DNA of 59,026 bases from a virus. Location of the stretch: positions 1 through 59,026 of IMG/VR virus record IMGVR_UViG_3300030520_000025, one strand, 5' to 3'. The notes under the pieces are model-generated. The model had not been told where the DNA came from. It ran no database searches and saw only the letters and a list, made by a program, of their open reading frames with translations. A program made the position numbers and the translations under genes. Below, piece after piece: positions 29,449 through 38,740 of this stretch; positions within the stretch are counted from its first letter, which is position 1; each line of letters begins with the position of its first letter.

Positions 29449-32400
29449 TTAGAAGACAGCCACAGAATAATTTTTGGCGGCGGGAGTCACTGCTGCTATT
29501 GCGCAAATGCTCACGGTCACCGTGTTAGCCCCGGTAGCGGCGGCCGATAGCGTAACGAGCCCATTCGGTAGTGACCCATCTGAAGCGGCAACGGCAACGG
29601 GAGATCCAATCGGGAAGTTGCCAGCGCCTACGCCTGTAACCGTCGCCGTTCCTGTAACACAGCTTCCGGCCCCCGCTAACAAGCTTCCTCCGATGGACCC
29701 CGTGGTGCCGCTTAGGTAAGTGCTAGCAGCAACGAAAGCCGTCGTGGCAATCTGGTTGTTGTTCGTGCCCAAAGTCGCCGTCGGTGCCGTTGGGGTTCCT
29801 GTGAACGTAGGGCTGGAAAGAGGCGCGGCTCCCGGAACTTGTGCCAGAGGCAGGTTCCCCGTAACGCCGCCCGGCGCGCTGCTGGCAAGATTCACCACAG
29901 AGAAGTTCATTAGCGACGTGAATTCTGATCCCCCGTTGAGATCTACCTTGAAGAGATGGGATGAGTCTGCGCGAATGGTGTCTACTCCAGCCGCAGCCGT
30001 AACCGCAGTTCCCGCTTCCGCGAAGGCTCCGCAGCCTGACACTCCAGCGCCGCAGGTCGGAGGAGACGATCCGAGTGCAAGACTCGTCGCCGTCAGCGTT
30101 GTGAATGCGCCAGAGTTTGGGGTGGTGCTGCCGATTGTACCCGGCGTAGCCCACGGGATGCCGGTGATGCAGTTGGACCATCCTGCTGCCGTTGAAGTTC
30201 CGCCGCTAGTGAGACATTGACCTGAAGTTCCGAGGCTTCCATTGGCCTCATACGCGAAGGCATTGAACGTTTCTGTCCAATTCAGAACCTCTTGACTGAA
30301 GAGACTTCCAGTATCAATGAAGCTTAGCGCACCAAAGCTATCGTCATACTTCACAATGCCGTTGTTCGTTTGACTGTGGTTCTGCATTTCGATCAGGTAG
30401 CTTGTGGGAGCGTTTGCCAACTTTAGGGCGTCAAACCAGAAGCCTGTATCGGCGTCGATCATTGAGAACCCTGGTGCGCCAGAGCTCCCGCTATTTCCAA
30501 GTCGGATCATTGCCAACATACGAGAACCACCCGAATCAGATAACTGCAAGCAGCTACTTGGATTACTACCATCTATCGGCGTCCACTGGCCGCACACCAT
30601 ACGGATGCCTTCGCCTGAGAATTCCGATGTTGGAGCGCCGACAATATTATCCGCCACAGTGAGGAGCATGTCGTTTGTTCCAAGCGTGGACGTATCCGTT
30701 GCGCCATTGCCGGTTCCAGTGGTGATCGCTGCGGAGTAAATCGTGACTGCCGTTCCCGAGGGGAGAATATTTCCTGTGCTTCCAACGCCGTTGCATGCTC
30801 CTGTGCCGCCGCCAACGCAATTTGAGAAAGCTAACTGTGTGGAGGTAAACGCTCCGTCGATCTTGTAAGCCACCGGCCACCCAGCGGAGACGGCGGCATT
30901 GGATACGAACGCCTCGCTGGCGGGTCCGCCCTGCATGATACGCGTTGAGTTTCCGTTATTCCACGCGTTGCGCGTGCAGAAGGTAACACTGTCCGTGGTC
31001 GACCCCGTAGTAACGGCGGTGATATAGACCTCTTCCTTGAATGGTCCGGAAAGATTGGCGTCTAGCGATGTTCCTGGTGAAGCGGCAACCACTGGGCAGG
31101 AAGTAATACCACCAGAGACCACAAAGTGGTTAGGCGAGGCCGGAGATACCCCGAGCGTTACTGTGCAGGTAGTAGCAACGTACGCTTGGAAGTGGCCGCT
31201 CCCGTTGCCAGTGCAGGAGCTGCCGATGATGTTGCCCCACGCGACCGACACGGGAACTGTACCCGCCGTAAGCGCGTAGGACATGCCATTCATCACGCTG
31301 CTCTCTGCGCCAAGCGTCACAGAAGAAGTCGCCGCGGTCGTGTTGATGACGATGTCATCATCTGGGATATTGCTAGCGAGGCGGGGGTTAGTGCAGTTGA
31401 CGTTGCAATTCAGCGAACCCAACGTGATCGAGTTTGCTCCGTTCGTCGGCGCAGCGAGAGTAGCTGTCATCAGTAGGCCGCTTGCCGTCGAAGTTGAGAA
31501 GGTTCCGGCGCTCGGTACGCCAGAGAAGGCAGCTCCAGCAAATGAGCCATTGGCGGGGGCGTTCCCTGTCGCCTGATAGTAGTAAATTGTTTGCCCTGCC
31601 GCAGCAGTTAGAGATGGAGTCCATGTCTCGACGCAGGGTGAGCCGCTGGAGCAGGTTAGCGACGGTAAGGATTCAGTCACTGGAGCACCAAGCGTAAACG
31701 ATCCTAAACCGTTCGGTGTAGCCAGCCCGATATCGATGGTTTGCGCCGTGGTGTTTGCCGTATAGGTCACAGAGAACGACTGAACCGCTCCCGCTGCTGG
31801 GAAGATTACTGGAGCGCCGTTACCCCCTACCCAGATGTAAGTTAGGCCTGAAGTTGAAGGGCCATGCGCGCCGCTAAGCGTTCCGACCGAAGGCGTTACG
31901 AGCGCTCCATTGAACCATGGGCCTTGCAGAAATTGAAAGGTAGCGCACTGACTTCCTTCGCCAGATGCATCCACAAACCCACCGCTAGCTTCGCAATACA
32001 TGTAAAGTCCTGCGAAATCTCCGCCAGCGTTTTTCCCGGCATTGATTAGGAGGCCCTGCATGATGCCGCGAGTCGCTGAATAGGCGTCAATGGTTAGTGC
32101 ATTTTGTGTAGACCACGCCGGGGGAGTACCACAGGATGTGCTGTTGTTTCCGCAATTCCAGCCTTGGCCGTAAGAGAACATCGAAATTACATTAGGCTGG
32201 ACGACACCAATGTTTCCTACTGAGGTCTGCTCGAAGGTAGTCGTGTCTCCCGGTTGCGTCGTGATGAACTGACTGTCTCCGAGGGGAGGATTATTCTGGA
32301 CGCACACTCCGAGCGCACAGCCGCCGCCACCACCCGCAGAGAACACCCAAGCCGTCCCCGTCCAATTCAGGAAACCGGCAGATAGGCTCGGCAACGCATT

Positions 32401-34422
32401 ATTTAGGAGTCCCGTGACTGTGGTAGCTCCGCCTGTCGAAGTGCTGATCGCATCGCCTGACAGGGTTACGAAGGTTCCGCTTCCGCAAGATCCCGCCGTC
32501 CATGCGCCTGCAGATCCAAATACACAGTCTCCGTTTACCGGAGCAAGTCCTGCTGGTGAGCTCGTGGAGTTGGAAATTACCAAGTCACCCGTTGCGGGCC
32601 ACGTAATCGAACCACCACCACCCGTGCAGCCTACATTCGTCACCACCGCAGGAGAGCCTGTCGGATAGCAGAGTGGGCTGGTGCTGGGAGTTAGGTAGTT
32701 GAGTTCTAGGCCCTGAAATGCGACCGTAGAAATTAGCGCTGTTCCGCCTCCGGCACCATCGTTGATGCTAAAAGTTATGGTCGGATGACCAGTTGATGTC
32801 TCGTTGGTTGATAAGTCCATCCCCGAGAGGCTATACGTTATACAGTTGACGACATCTTGAGTCGGCAATCCATGACTGTCGCCGCAAATGTAAGGAGTTA
32901 CGGGCGTTACAGCGACCTCGCCTCCGAGAACCATCCCATTGAAAACTTGCACCGCGCCGGGGTCAGGACTTCCGTCTCCCGTCACCGCTAATAGCTGGCC
33001 ACCCGTGAATGAATCTACGTCGAAAATGGATGAGTTCTGCCCCGTTACCTCTCCGCTCACTACCAGCGTCGTCTGGTCATTTCCGTCTGTGGGATTCACG
33101 TACAGCGGCAGGACTGAGGTCAGTACGCCAAAGTTAGTATTGCCGTTGTCGATGGGAGAGTCGCCCAGCGTTGAGGATGTTGCAGCGAGCGGCAGAACTC
33201 CCGGTGTCAGGCCAGAGATTCCACCACCCCCCGGCGTAACCCAGACTCCTAAGTCGTTGCAAACATCTCCTATGCCCGTCCCCGGCGCGCAGGTAACCAT
33301 TTGCGACGTGGCGCTGGACTTACTGGTAACAAAACCACCTCCACCCGAAACAAAGGTGAAGCCGTTGGGCATGTAAACACCGCCCTCAGCCGCCAATAGA
33401 AAAGGCATATAGACAGTGCTGCCAAAAGCTGTTCCGAAGTTGACGCCGGGGTTGATTCCGTTCAGAAGCCCGCCTTGGCCCGCAGAGGATACTTGAAAGT
33501 TCTGCGGAGACGCTGGGCCTGCCGCTTGCGTATAAACTGCTCCCTCAATATTCGTGTTGATCGGATGAGACACAGCCGTGTATGCATTGCCTCCGCGACG
33601 AAGGCTTAACTGATTCAATACAAGTGACGTAGGGGTTATCGAATCCCAACAGATAAACTCCACCGCTCCATTCGTCCATCCGCATCCAGTAGAAGGCCAG
33701 CCCGTCGTAGAGGCCACAGGAATCGTTAGAGATGTTGGGGTAATCGCTGCCGTAGTGGTAACCAACACGGTTGCGAAGGTTGGGTTGTTCTGGTCTAGGT
33801 TGGCGCACGTAGGCCCGGCACAGAAAGGCGGCAGGGCGCACCCGGTGCTGCCTAATGGGCAATTTACCCCATTGATGACAGAGAATGGAGTAGCCAGCGT
33901 AGCCAGCACATTACTTCCTGAGGGGTTCGCGAAGTTGATTTGCCCATTGCCGGTCGAATTGGCGAAGTTCACGGGAGAGGACAACGCAGAGCCACCGTTG
34001 ACTGTTATTGATGCCCCGCCACCGCCAGAGCCGCCAGCGCCCGCCAGAAGCCCGGTCAGCGTCACCGGAGAGGTGTAGGTGTTTGGAGTGATGCCGCCGC
34101 TCAGCACTACGTCGTAAGCCCCAGATTGCATCGCGTAGAACAGCCATTGGCCTGTCGTTGGACTTGCCGTAAAGGGGTTGGAGAGTGCTCCACTTGATGG
34201 GTTGGCGTAGATCGTCGCAAGCGTGGTGGTTCCCGAAAGATAAACGGTCACAGTGCACGATCTAACCACCCCTTGCTGGTAGTTGGTGCTTTTTAGACCT
34301 GATACGGATGCCTGTTGTGCGCCCTGCTCGCAAAAGCCGTTGATGGCTCCAGTCTGAGCCGAGGCCACCCCTGTTGCCAAGCCCATCGCCAACGCCGCCA
34401 GCAGCCAGAGTAGTTTCCGCAT
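29449..34422 (-). CDS. Giant tail-fibre-like protein with signal peptide
   Basis: A 1657-residue protein, Gly/Ser/Thr/Asn-rich. It has a clear signal peptide (MRKLLWLLAALAMGLATGVASA), an N-terminal domain with two Cys (residues about 25-110), repeated LSGDAISTSTGGATTV-type segments, long beta-structured repeats, and a C-terminal fibre motif (TFTGTPTAPTATLG, NQIATTAFVAAS) typical of phage tail fibres. Probably the main host-recognition fibre. GAGGG lies before the ATG. A 40-base element repeated elsewhere in the genome lies 20 bases upstream. Confidence 0.78.
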   Translation of the reverse strand: MRKLLWLLAALAMGLATGVASAQTGAINGFCEQGAQQASVSGLKSTNYQQGVVRSCTVTVYLSGTTTLATIYANPSSGALSNPFTASPTTGQWLFYAMQSGAYDVVLSGGITPNTYTSPVTLTGLLAGAGGSGGGGASITVNGGSALSSPVNFANSTGNGQINFANPSGSNVLATLATPFSVINGVNCPLGSTGCALPPFCAGPTCANLDQNNPTFATVLVTTTAAITPTSLTIPVASTTGWPSTGCGWTNGAVEFICWDSITPTSLVLNQLSLRRGGNAYTAVSHPINTNIEGAVYTQAAGPASPQNFQVSSAGQGGLLNGINPGVNFGTAFGSTVYMPFLLAAEGGVYMPNGFTFVSGGGGFVTSKSSATSQMVTCAPGTGIGDVCNDLGVWVTPGGGGISGLTPGVLPLAATSSTLGDSPIDNGNTNFGVLTSVLPLYVNPTDGNDQTTLVVSGEVTGQNSSIFDVDSFTGGQLLAVTGDGSPDPGAVQVFNGMVLGGEVAVTPVTPYICGDSHGLPTQDVVNCITYSLSGMDLSTNETSTGHPTITFSINDGAGGGTALISTVAFQGLELNYLTPSTSPLCYPTGSPAVVTNVGCTGGGGSITWPATGDLVISNSTSSPAGLAPVNGDCVFGSAGAWTAGSCGSGTFVTLSGDAISTSTGGATTVTGLLNNALPSLSAGFLNWTGTAWVFSAGGGGGCALGVCVQNNPPLGDSQFITTQPGDTTTFEQTSVGNIGVVQPNVISMFSYGQGWNCGNNSTSCGTPPAWSTQNALTIDAYSATRGIMQGLLINAGKNAGGDFAGLYMYCEASGGFVDASGEGSQCATFQFLQGPWFNGALVTPSVGTLSGAHGPSTSGLTYIWVGGNGAPVIFPAAGAVQSFSVTYTANTTAQTIDIGLATPNGLGSFTLGAPVTESLPSLTCSSGSPCVETWTPSLTAAAGQTIYYYQATGNAPANGSFAGAAFSGVPSAGTFSTSTASGLLMTATLAAPTNGANSITLGSLNCNVNCTNPRLASNIPDDDIVINTTAATSSVTLGAESSVMNGMSYALTAGTVPVSVAWGNIIGSSCTGNGSGHFQAYVATTCTVTLGVSPASPNHFVVSGGITSCPVVAASPGTSLDANLSGPFKEEVYITAVTTGSTTDSVTFCTRNAWNNGNSTRIMQGGPASEAFVSNAAVSAGWPVAYKIDGAFTSTQLAFSNCVGGGTGACNGVGSTGNILPSGTAVTIYSAAITTGTGNGATDTSTLGTNDMLLTVADNIVGAPTSEFSGEGIRMVCGQWTPIDGSNPSSCLQLSDSGGSRMLAMIRLGNSGSSGAPGFSMIDADTGFWFDALKLANAPTSYLIEMQNHSQTNNGIVKYDDSFGALSFIDTGSLFSQEVLNWTETFNAFAYEANGSLGTSGQCLTSGGTSTAAGWSNCITGIPWATPGTIGSTTPNSGAFTTLTATSLALGSSPPTCGAGVSGCGAFAEAGTAVTAAAGVDTIRADSSHLFKVDLNGGSEFTSLMNFSVVNLASSAPGGVTGNLPLAQVPGAAPLSSPTFTGTPTAPTATLGTNNNQIATTAFVAASTYLSGTTGSIGGSLLAGAGSCVTGTATVTGVGAGNFPIGSPVAVAASDGSLPNGLVTLSAAATGANTVTVSICAIAAVTPAAKNYSVAVF

Positions 34423-34441
34423 GTTTCCCTCGACGATGCCA

Positions 34442-34481
34442 AGGCGCTATCGGGACTCGAACGAGGCGATTGCGGGACTCT
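34442..34481. repeat. 40-bp imperfect repeat, copy 1 (partner at 53492-53531)
   Basis: The two copies align without gaps over 40 bases with 30 identities. The outer ten bases at each end are identical (AGGCGCTATC and GCGGGACTCT). Each lies just upstream of a leftward gene. The centre differs. Confidence 0.7.
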
Positions 34482-34504
34482 CTGGGGAGAGTATACAATG
34501 GGCC

Positions 34505-34996
34505 ATGCCCAACGCGAAGAAAAACCCCGACCCCAAGGTTCCCACCGTCAACGGCGTTCCAATCAACGATCCCCCGGCTCCTACGCCAGCACCCACCCCA
34601 CCCGAGACTCCCCCATCGCGTCAGCCTTCCGGCGCCGTAATTGCCCTGCAAGAGCAGATTGTCGGACTCATCACCGCCCGCGACAGGGAAATGGCGAAGG
34701 TAGCGCTCTCGCAGGCGAAGGTTAGCCTCTGGCAGGGACGACTGCACGCTGCGCAGGCTGCGCTGCAAGGTGATATCACGAATCTCACGCGGCTGGATCA
34801 GGAAGTGCAATACCGCATGGGCGTGATTGACCAGCTCGAGGGCCGCGCTCCATCCGCTCCGCAGTACCCGCAACAGGCGTATCCGATGGCTCCAACAAGC
34901 GGTCCCAACCTCGTCACTACCTCCCAGCCGTATCAGGGCGACGACAGCGACCTCGTGAACCGCGCACACGCAACTAGGGCCTTGGCGGTAATCTAG
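34505..34996 (+). CDS. Coiled-coil protein encoded against the late operon
   Basis: A 163-residue protein. Residues 1-40 are Pro-rich and disordered (PPAPTPAPTPPETPPS), residues 45-115 a coiled coil (VIALQEQIVGLITARDREM, RLDQEVQYRMGVIDQLEG), and the C-terminus is Gln/Pro-rich. It is read rightward amid leftward structural genes and overlaps the next leftward gene by 23 bases. A possible promoter is TTGCGG-16-TATACA. Probably a virion-associated or regulatory coiled coil. No family recognised. Confidence 0.65.
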   Translation: MPNAKKNPDPKVPTVNGVPINDPPAPTPAPTPPETPPSRQPSGAVIALQEQIVGLITARDREMAKVALSQAKVSLWQGRLHAAQAALQGDITNLTRLDQEVQYRMGVIDQLEGRAPSAPQYPQQAYPMAPTSGPNLVTTSQPYQGDDSDLVNRAHATRALAVI

Positions 34997-35870
34997 AGAA
35001 CCCGAGGGATTCCGATGGCTCAACCCAGTTCGGACACGCCACACGGAACGGGCAGGGGCGAACGCGATCGTGACATCTACTTAGCTGCGGCTCTGGCCTA
35101 TCGCCCGAAGAAATCCTCACCAGCTTCCGCTCCGCAAGGGCCACGACTTCAGTTGCTCGCGGATGCGGCTCAAACTCAAGAACATGAATAGTCTCGGCCA
35201 AGACTCCATCGGCACTCATTGCGTCAAGCCACTCTTCGCGGGTGGCTTTGTCGTCTTCGCGCGCCACGCGGTCCCACGTACCCGAGAAGGAGTCACCATC
35301 CCTACGCTCGAATCGGAGCGTCTTCGCCACAGGGTGACGCACGCCGACGGTTAGCGGGCTTGACCAGCGGCCCTTGCGCATCGAGCCGATGACGACCACG
35401 ATTGAGTCCATGGACACGCCGTAGGTTGCCGTCTCGCCTTGCACGCCCCACGAGTGCTTTAGTTCCGTCTCCCGCCACGCATCCCAGCGATCGACGATAG
35501 CCAGATGGCGCAGCTTGCGTCCATCGCGGCTGAGAAAGGCTCCCGAGTTCCATGAGCCTTTGGCCGGCGGACGCTCCCAAGGGCCATACTCCCCACGCAC
35601 GATCCAGCAAATCATATCCGCGAGAGCCGCGATATGAGAAGCCAAGCCAAGCAGGTCAGATTCTGCTGTGTCGATGCCAACGTCGGTACAAAGTCGCATC
35701 GCCTCATCGGAAGCCGCGAGGCCCGCATCCTCGGCGGTGCTGGCGAGGCCAAAGTCTACAGCGGCAACGAGGATCATCTTGGGGGTTATCGAGGATGGTT
35801 CCCACTTCTGGAAATAATGGGCTTGACGTCGGCAGAAGTCATCGCTGGAAAGAATCGCGGCAGAGTTCAC
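34974..35870 (-). CDS. RecB/Cas4-like Cys-cluster protein
   Basis: A 298-residue protein. An early Cys (DFCRRQAHYFQKW) and three late ones (SRCHDRVRPCPFRVACPNW) mimic the four-Cys iron-sulphur arrangement of RecB/Cas4 family nucleases. The expected catalytic D and E-x-K pair is not clear in the middle (SMDSIVVVIGSMRKG), so it may be inactive or a different fold. It sits between fibre genes and internal virion proteins. The GTG start at 35870 has GAGGTAA upstream. Confidence 0.5.
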   Translation of the reverse strand: MNSAAILSSDDFCRRQAHYFQKWEPSSITPKMILVAAVDFGLASTAEDAGLAASDEAMRLCTDVGIDTAESDLLGLASHIAALADMICWIVRGEYGPWERPPAKGSWNSGAFLSRDGRKLRHLAIVDRWDAWRETELKHSWGVQGETATYGVSMDSIVVVIGSMRKGRWSSPLTVGVRHPVAKTLRFERRDGDSFSGTWDRVAREDDKATREEWLDAMSADGVLAETIHVLEFEPHPRATEVVALAERKLVRISSGDRPEPQLSRCHDRVRPCPFRVACPNWVEPSESLGFSRLPPRP

Positions 35871-35871
35871 G

Positions 35872-36630
35872 TTACCTCTTCGTCGGCTGGGATTGGCCGC
35901 CCATGAGCGGGTCTGCGGGCGCCACACCGAGTCCTGGCGTTGCGTAGTCGGGAAGCCCCGGAGCGGCAGGCGCGGGAGCCAGAGGGCCAGTGCTGAGGCC
36001 CAGCAAGTGCTTCACAGCATCGACGTAGCCATTGCCCTTCGGAAGACTCGCCATCTGCTGAACGAAGGGGTGGTACGCCTGATACGTCTGCGACATCGCA
36101 TGGAGGTCGGCGGGCTTGGCTTTGCCTGACTTCACCTTCGCTAGATATGCGTCCTGCTTGGCCTTGTAATCCGCCACGAGGTCGGCTTGCTGCTCCGAGT
36201 TGAGGTTGGCGCTCGTCTTGCCAGAGTTGCGCAGCGCCACCAGCCCAGCCTCGCCGCCGTAGTCATAGTTGCGGAGGTCGCCCTTCGTGTAATTGAGTGG
36301 GGCGGTTGGTGCGGCATCGCCAAAGACGGGAATCTCGTATCCTCCCGGAAGTTTGATATTTCCGTCGGCGCGGGTCTGCTGAAACTGGTGTTCCATCTCA
36401 TGCACGCGGGTCTGCGGGGTGTACTGCGACTGGTCGTAAACCGAGATGGCTCCGGGGCTGAGCGATTCCGCAATCTTCTCGGTGCCTGGGGTTTGGTTCT
36501 GAGGGGCGGGCTGCACGGTCTCGGTGACGGGACCAACGTCCTCGCGGATAAACGATGGGATGGACGAGTCTCGAGGGACGACGCTGTACCCAGCGGGCGG
36601 GGTTGGGCTATTGGTTGGCAATCGGCTCAC
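35872..36630 (-). CDS. Virion-region protein with HExxH metallopeptidase motif
   Basis: A 252-residue protein. RVHEMEHQFQQTRADGN contains HExxH, as in zinc peptidase-like phage and Vgr-associated proteins, and LNSEQQADLVADYKAK further on resembles the conserved EQQA-x-I/L motif that follows in them. Pro-rich ends. It follows two internal-virion-type genes, so it could be an ejected protease or virion assembly factor. GTG start, overlapping the upstream gene by 23 bases. Confidence 0.6.
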   Translation of the reverse strand: MSRLPTNSPTPPAGYSVVPRDSSIPSFIREDVGPVTETVQPAPQNQTPGTEKIAESLSPGAISVYDQSQYTPQTRVHEMEHQFQQTRADGNIKLPGGYEIPVFGDAAPTAPLNYTKGDLRNYDYGGEAGLVALRNSGKTSANLNSEQQADLVADYKAKQDAYLAKVKSGKAKPADLHAMSQTYQAYHPFVQQMASLPKGNGYVDAVKHLLGLSTGPLAPAPAAPGLPDYATPGLGVAPADPLMGGQSQPTKR

Positions 36631-38740
36631 CCGTTTCCGAGTCTACCCAGTTTGATCCGTCATTGCTGCCGATGACGTGCCCATCCTTGCCTACTGCGGT
36701 GTGCTTGTACTTCTTCATCGACTTGAGCTGGCGCGTCTTGGGGCCGGAGGCGACCGCCAGCGCGAGGATTGAGGGGCTGATGGCGATGCCTTTGGCTTGC
36801 GCCGCCTTCACGATTTGGGGCATGCTTCCGCGGAGCTCGTCAGGAATAGCCTCAAGTTGTGCGGGAGTGGGCTTCGTCAGGAACTTCATCACCTCGGGCT
36901 TTTCGAGGACGTCAGCAATTCCACGCATGCCGCCATAGGCTACAGCGCCAGCTCCGAGGTCTCCGGGGATCTGGCCCAACCCGCTGAAGCCCTCCCCGGA
37001 CATCGCGCGGCCCATCTCAAGCAGCGGGCGGTAGAGCGAGACGTAGACAGCCGCGTTGACGGCGTGCGAGCGCATCCATTGAGCCGTCTTTTTTACTCCA
37101 GCTTTGTTCGCTCCCTGAATTTCTTCGGGGACGATGGTCTTCACGGGCGCGACCTTTGGTGGCGTAGCCTTTGGAATCGGTGTAGCGTTTGGCTTCGGCG
37201 GTGGAACCTTCACTACGTCGCGTACCGGAGCTTCCTTGGGTAGCGCGGCGATGCCTTGCTTGAGGTTGTCGATGTGCGCAGCAACCTTTGGAATCTCGGG
37301 ATCGAACGAGCCGAGCAAGCGCAGTCGGTTGGCTTGAGCGTCTGCGGCCATAAACTCCGCGTTGGCCCCACGCACGGCGGCTGTGGCGTTGTCGGTCATC
37401 GTTAGAGGCTTTCCGAAGGTCTGCTTCATGCGCCGCCAGTAGTTGCGAGCGTCGAGAAGCTCCGCACCCTTGCCCTTCGCGTCAGCGATGGCTTGCATAT
37501 CCTTGCCAATGGCCTCGTGCATGATGTCGTAGGCGTGGAACGTCGCCCCGTCAAGTCCGCCCTTGGAGATGGCGTTGCCGAGCTCAGAGTAGAGAAGCTG
37601 CTCATCCTTGTAGGTGATGAGGTTGTCATCCTTGCCGATAACTTCGTCGATACGCTTCAAAAGGGCGGGCTTGTTCTGAACTTCTCCGAATGAGTGGCTG
37701 GCTTTGGCGGAGGCTTCCTTTAGGGATTTTTCGTCACCCGGAATGTTGCTCAGTTCCTTGTTTACGCCGTTGTACTTCTCGTTTCCAACCTTCAGCGCAT
37801 TGTTGCGGGCGGTCTCTTCGCGGGCGCGCATCTCCTCGGTGGCGGACTGCAGTTTCTCCTGCGTCGGAGCAATCTTCTGTTGCTGACGAAGCGCCTCGGC
37901 GTTGGCGGCATCTACATCCGCCTTCTTAGCCGCGTGAGCCGCTGTCGCATCCTTGTTTGCACGCAGCACATCCTGCTTCGCTTGCTTATCCTTAGCCGCC
38001 TGTCTTGCGTTGTCCTCTGCTGTGTCATTGGCTGCCACCTCATTTTCGGCGCGAGTCTTCTCTACGAGGTCTGCGACGGTGCGCGTACTCGGACCCACCA
38101 GCTTGCCGACCTTTCCTGCCCCCTTGAGTAGTGCTCCGCCAGCCTCGCCTACAAGAAGACCCGTGGCAGCTCCGGCGGCGGTATCCGCGGCGTAATCGCT
38201 CGCATCGGCGGCGGTAGGGTCTTTGAGGGGATGCTGCGCGTCAACGGGAGTCCCGCCTTGAATCTCCGACTGCTGTTTGGCCTGAAACTGCGCTGGGGTC
38301 CACGACGCGTTCTTGACGGCGTCCACAGCACCCGCAGGGAGGGCCGTGAGGTCGCGGAAGGTCGTGTTGCCAAAGTTCTGGAGGATGCGTGGCGCGGAAC
38401 CTTCAGGCTGCGCATCGGCGTCTGCGGGGGTGATGTGCGGCGCTTTCTTTGCTCCCCATGCCGCCAGCGCGTCGAGAGGGTGGAATCCGGGGCCGGGGTT
38501 CACTTGCGCTTGCCGATCCTTCGCGTACTGCGCCAGCGAGGAGGAAGCCAGCTTGTAGCCGTTCTGGAGAGCGTCGGGAACCTTGCTGTAAGGAATCTTC
38601 TCTGTGCCCTTTGGCCCTTGCATGTCATACAGCCCCTCGTTCTGAGGGTTGGCGTTGATGGGCGGCGCGGCGGGCGGAGGAGGCTCAACCGTGTAGCCCG
38701 ACGACTGCGCCGGCGCTTCGATGGTGTATTGGTCCGCCAT
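36608..38740 (-). CDS. Large internal virion (ejection) protein candidate
   Basis: A 710-residue protein: Pro-rich N-terminus, a small-residue hydrophobic patch (GAATGLLVGEAGGALLKGAG) that could enter membranes, a long Ala/Lys/Glu coiled coil, then helical and Pro/Lys-rich segments. Size, composition and position after the head-tail genes suit a podovirus internal core protein delivered with the DNA. No lytic transglycosylase motif is visible. It starts at the base right after the preceding stop. Confidence 0.65.
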   Translation of the reverse strand: MADQYTIEAPAQSSGYTVEPPPPAAPPINANPQNEGLYDMQGPKGTEKIPYSKVPDALQNGYKLASSSLAQYAKDRQAQVNPGPGFHPLDALAAWGAKKAPHITPADADAQPEGSAPRILQNFGNTTFRDLTALPAGAVDAVKNASWTPAQFQAKQQSEIQGGTPVDAQHPLKDPTAADASDYAADTAAGAATGLLVGEAGGALLKGAGKVGKLVGPSTRTVADLVEKTRAENEVAANDTAEDNARQAAKDKQAKQDVLRANKDATAAHAAKKADVDAANAEALRQQQKIAPTQEKLQSATEEMRAREETARNNALKVGNEKYNGVNKELSNIPGDEKSLKEASAKASHSFGEVQNKPALLKRIDEVIGKDDNLITYKDEQLLYSELGNAISKGGLDGATFHAYDIMHEAIGKDMQAIADAKGKGAELLDARNYWRRMKQTFGKPLTMTDNATAAVRGANAEFMAADAQANRLRLLGSFDPEIPKVAAHIDNLKQGIAALPKEAPVRDVVKVPPPKPNATPIPKATPPKVAPVKTIVPEEIQGANKAGVKKTAQWMRSHAVNAAVYVSLYRPLLEMGRAMSGEGFSGLGQIPGDLGAGAVAYGGMRGIADVLEKPEVMKFLTKPTPAQLEAIPDELRGSMPQIVKAAQAKGIAISPSILALAVASGPKTRQLKSMKKYKHTAVGKDGHVIGSNDGSNWVDSETGEPIANQ

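Noticed and set aside
34440-34485. A tRNA 3' half on the minus strand (GTTCGAGTCCCG resembles a T arm)
   Set aside because: The T stem does not pair (its 5' side is CCTCG, not TCGGG) and no acceptor, D or anticodon arm follows. The resemblance is part of the 40-base repeat.
34262-35044. Minus-strand 260-codon frame opposite the coiled-coil gene
   Set aside because: Arg/Trp/Gly-rich antisense of a GC-rich coding region, with no ribosome-binding site. It would overlap two better genes.
36608-38740. Tape-measure protein
   Set aside because: Length and helix content could fit, but the neighbours are internal-virion-type and fibre genes, there are no tail-tube or tail-assembly genes, and the protein has a Pro-rich start and a membrane-like patch.
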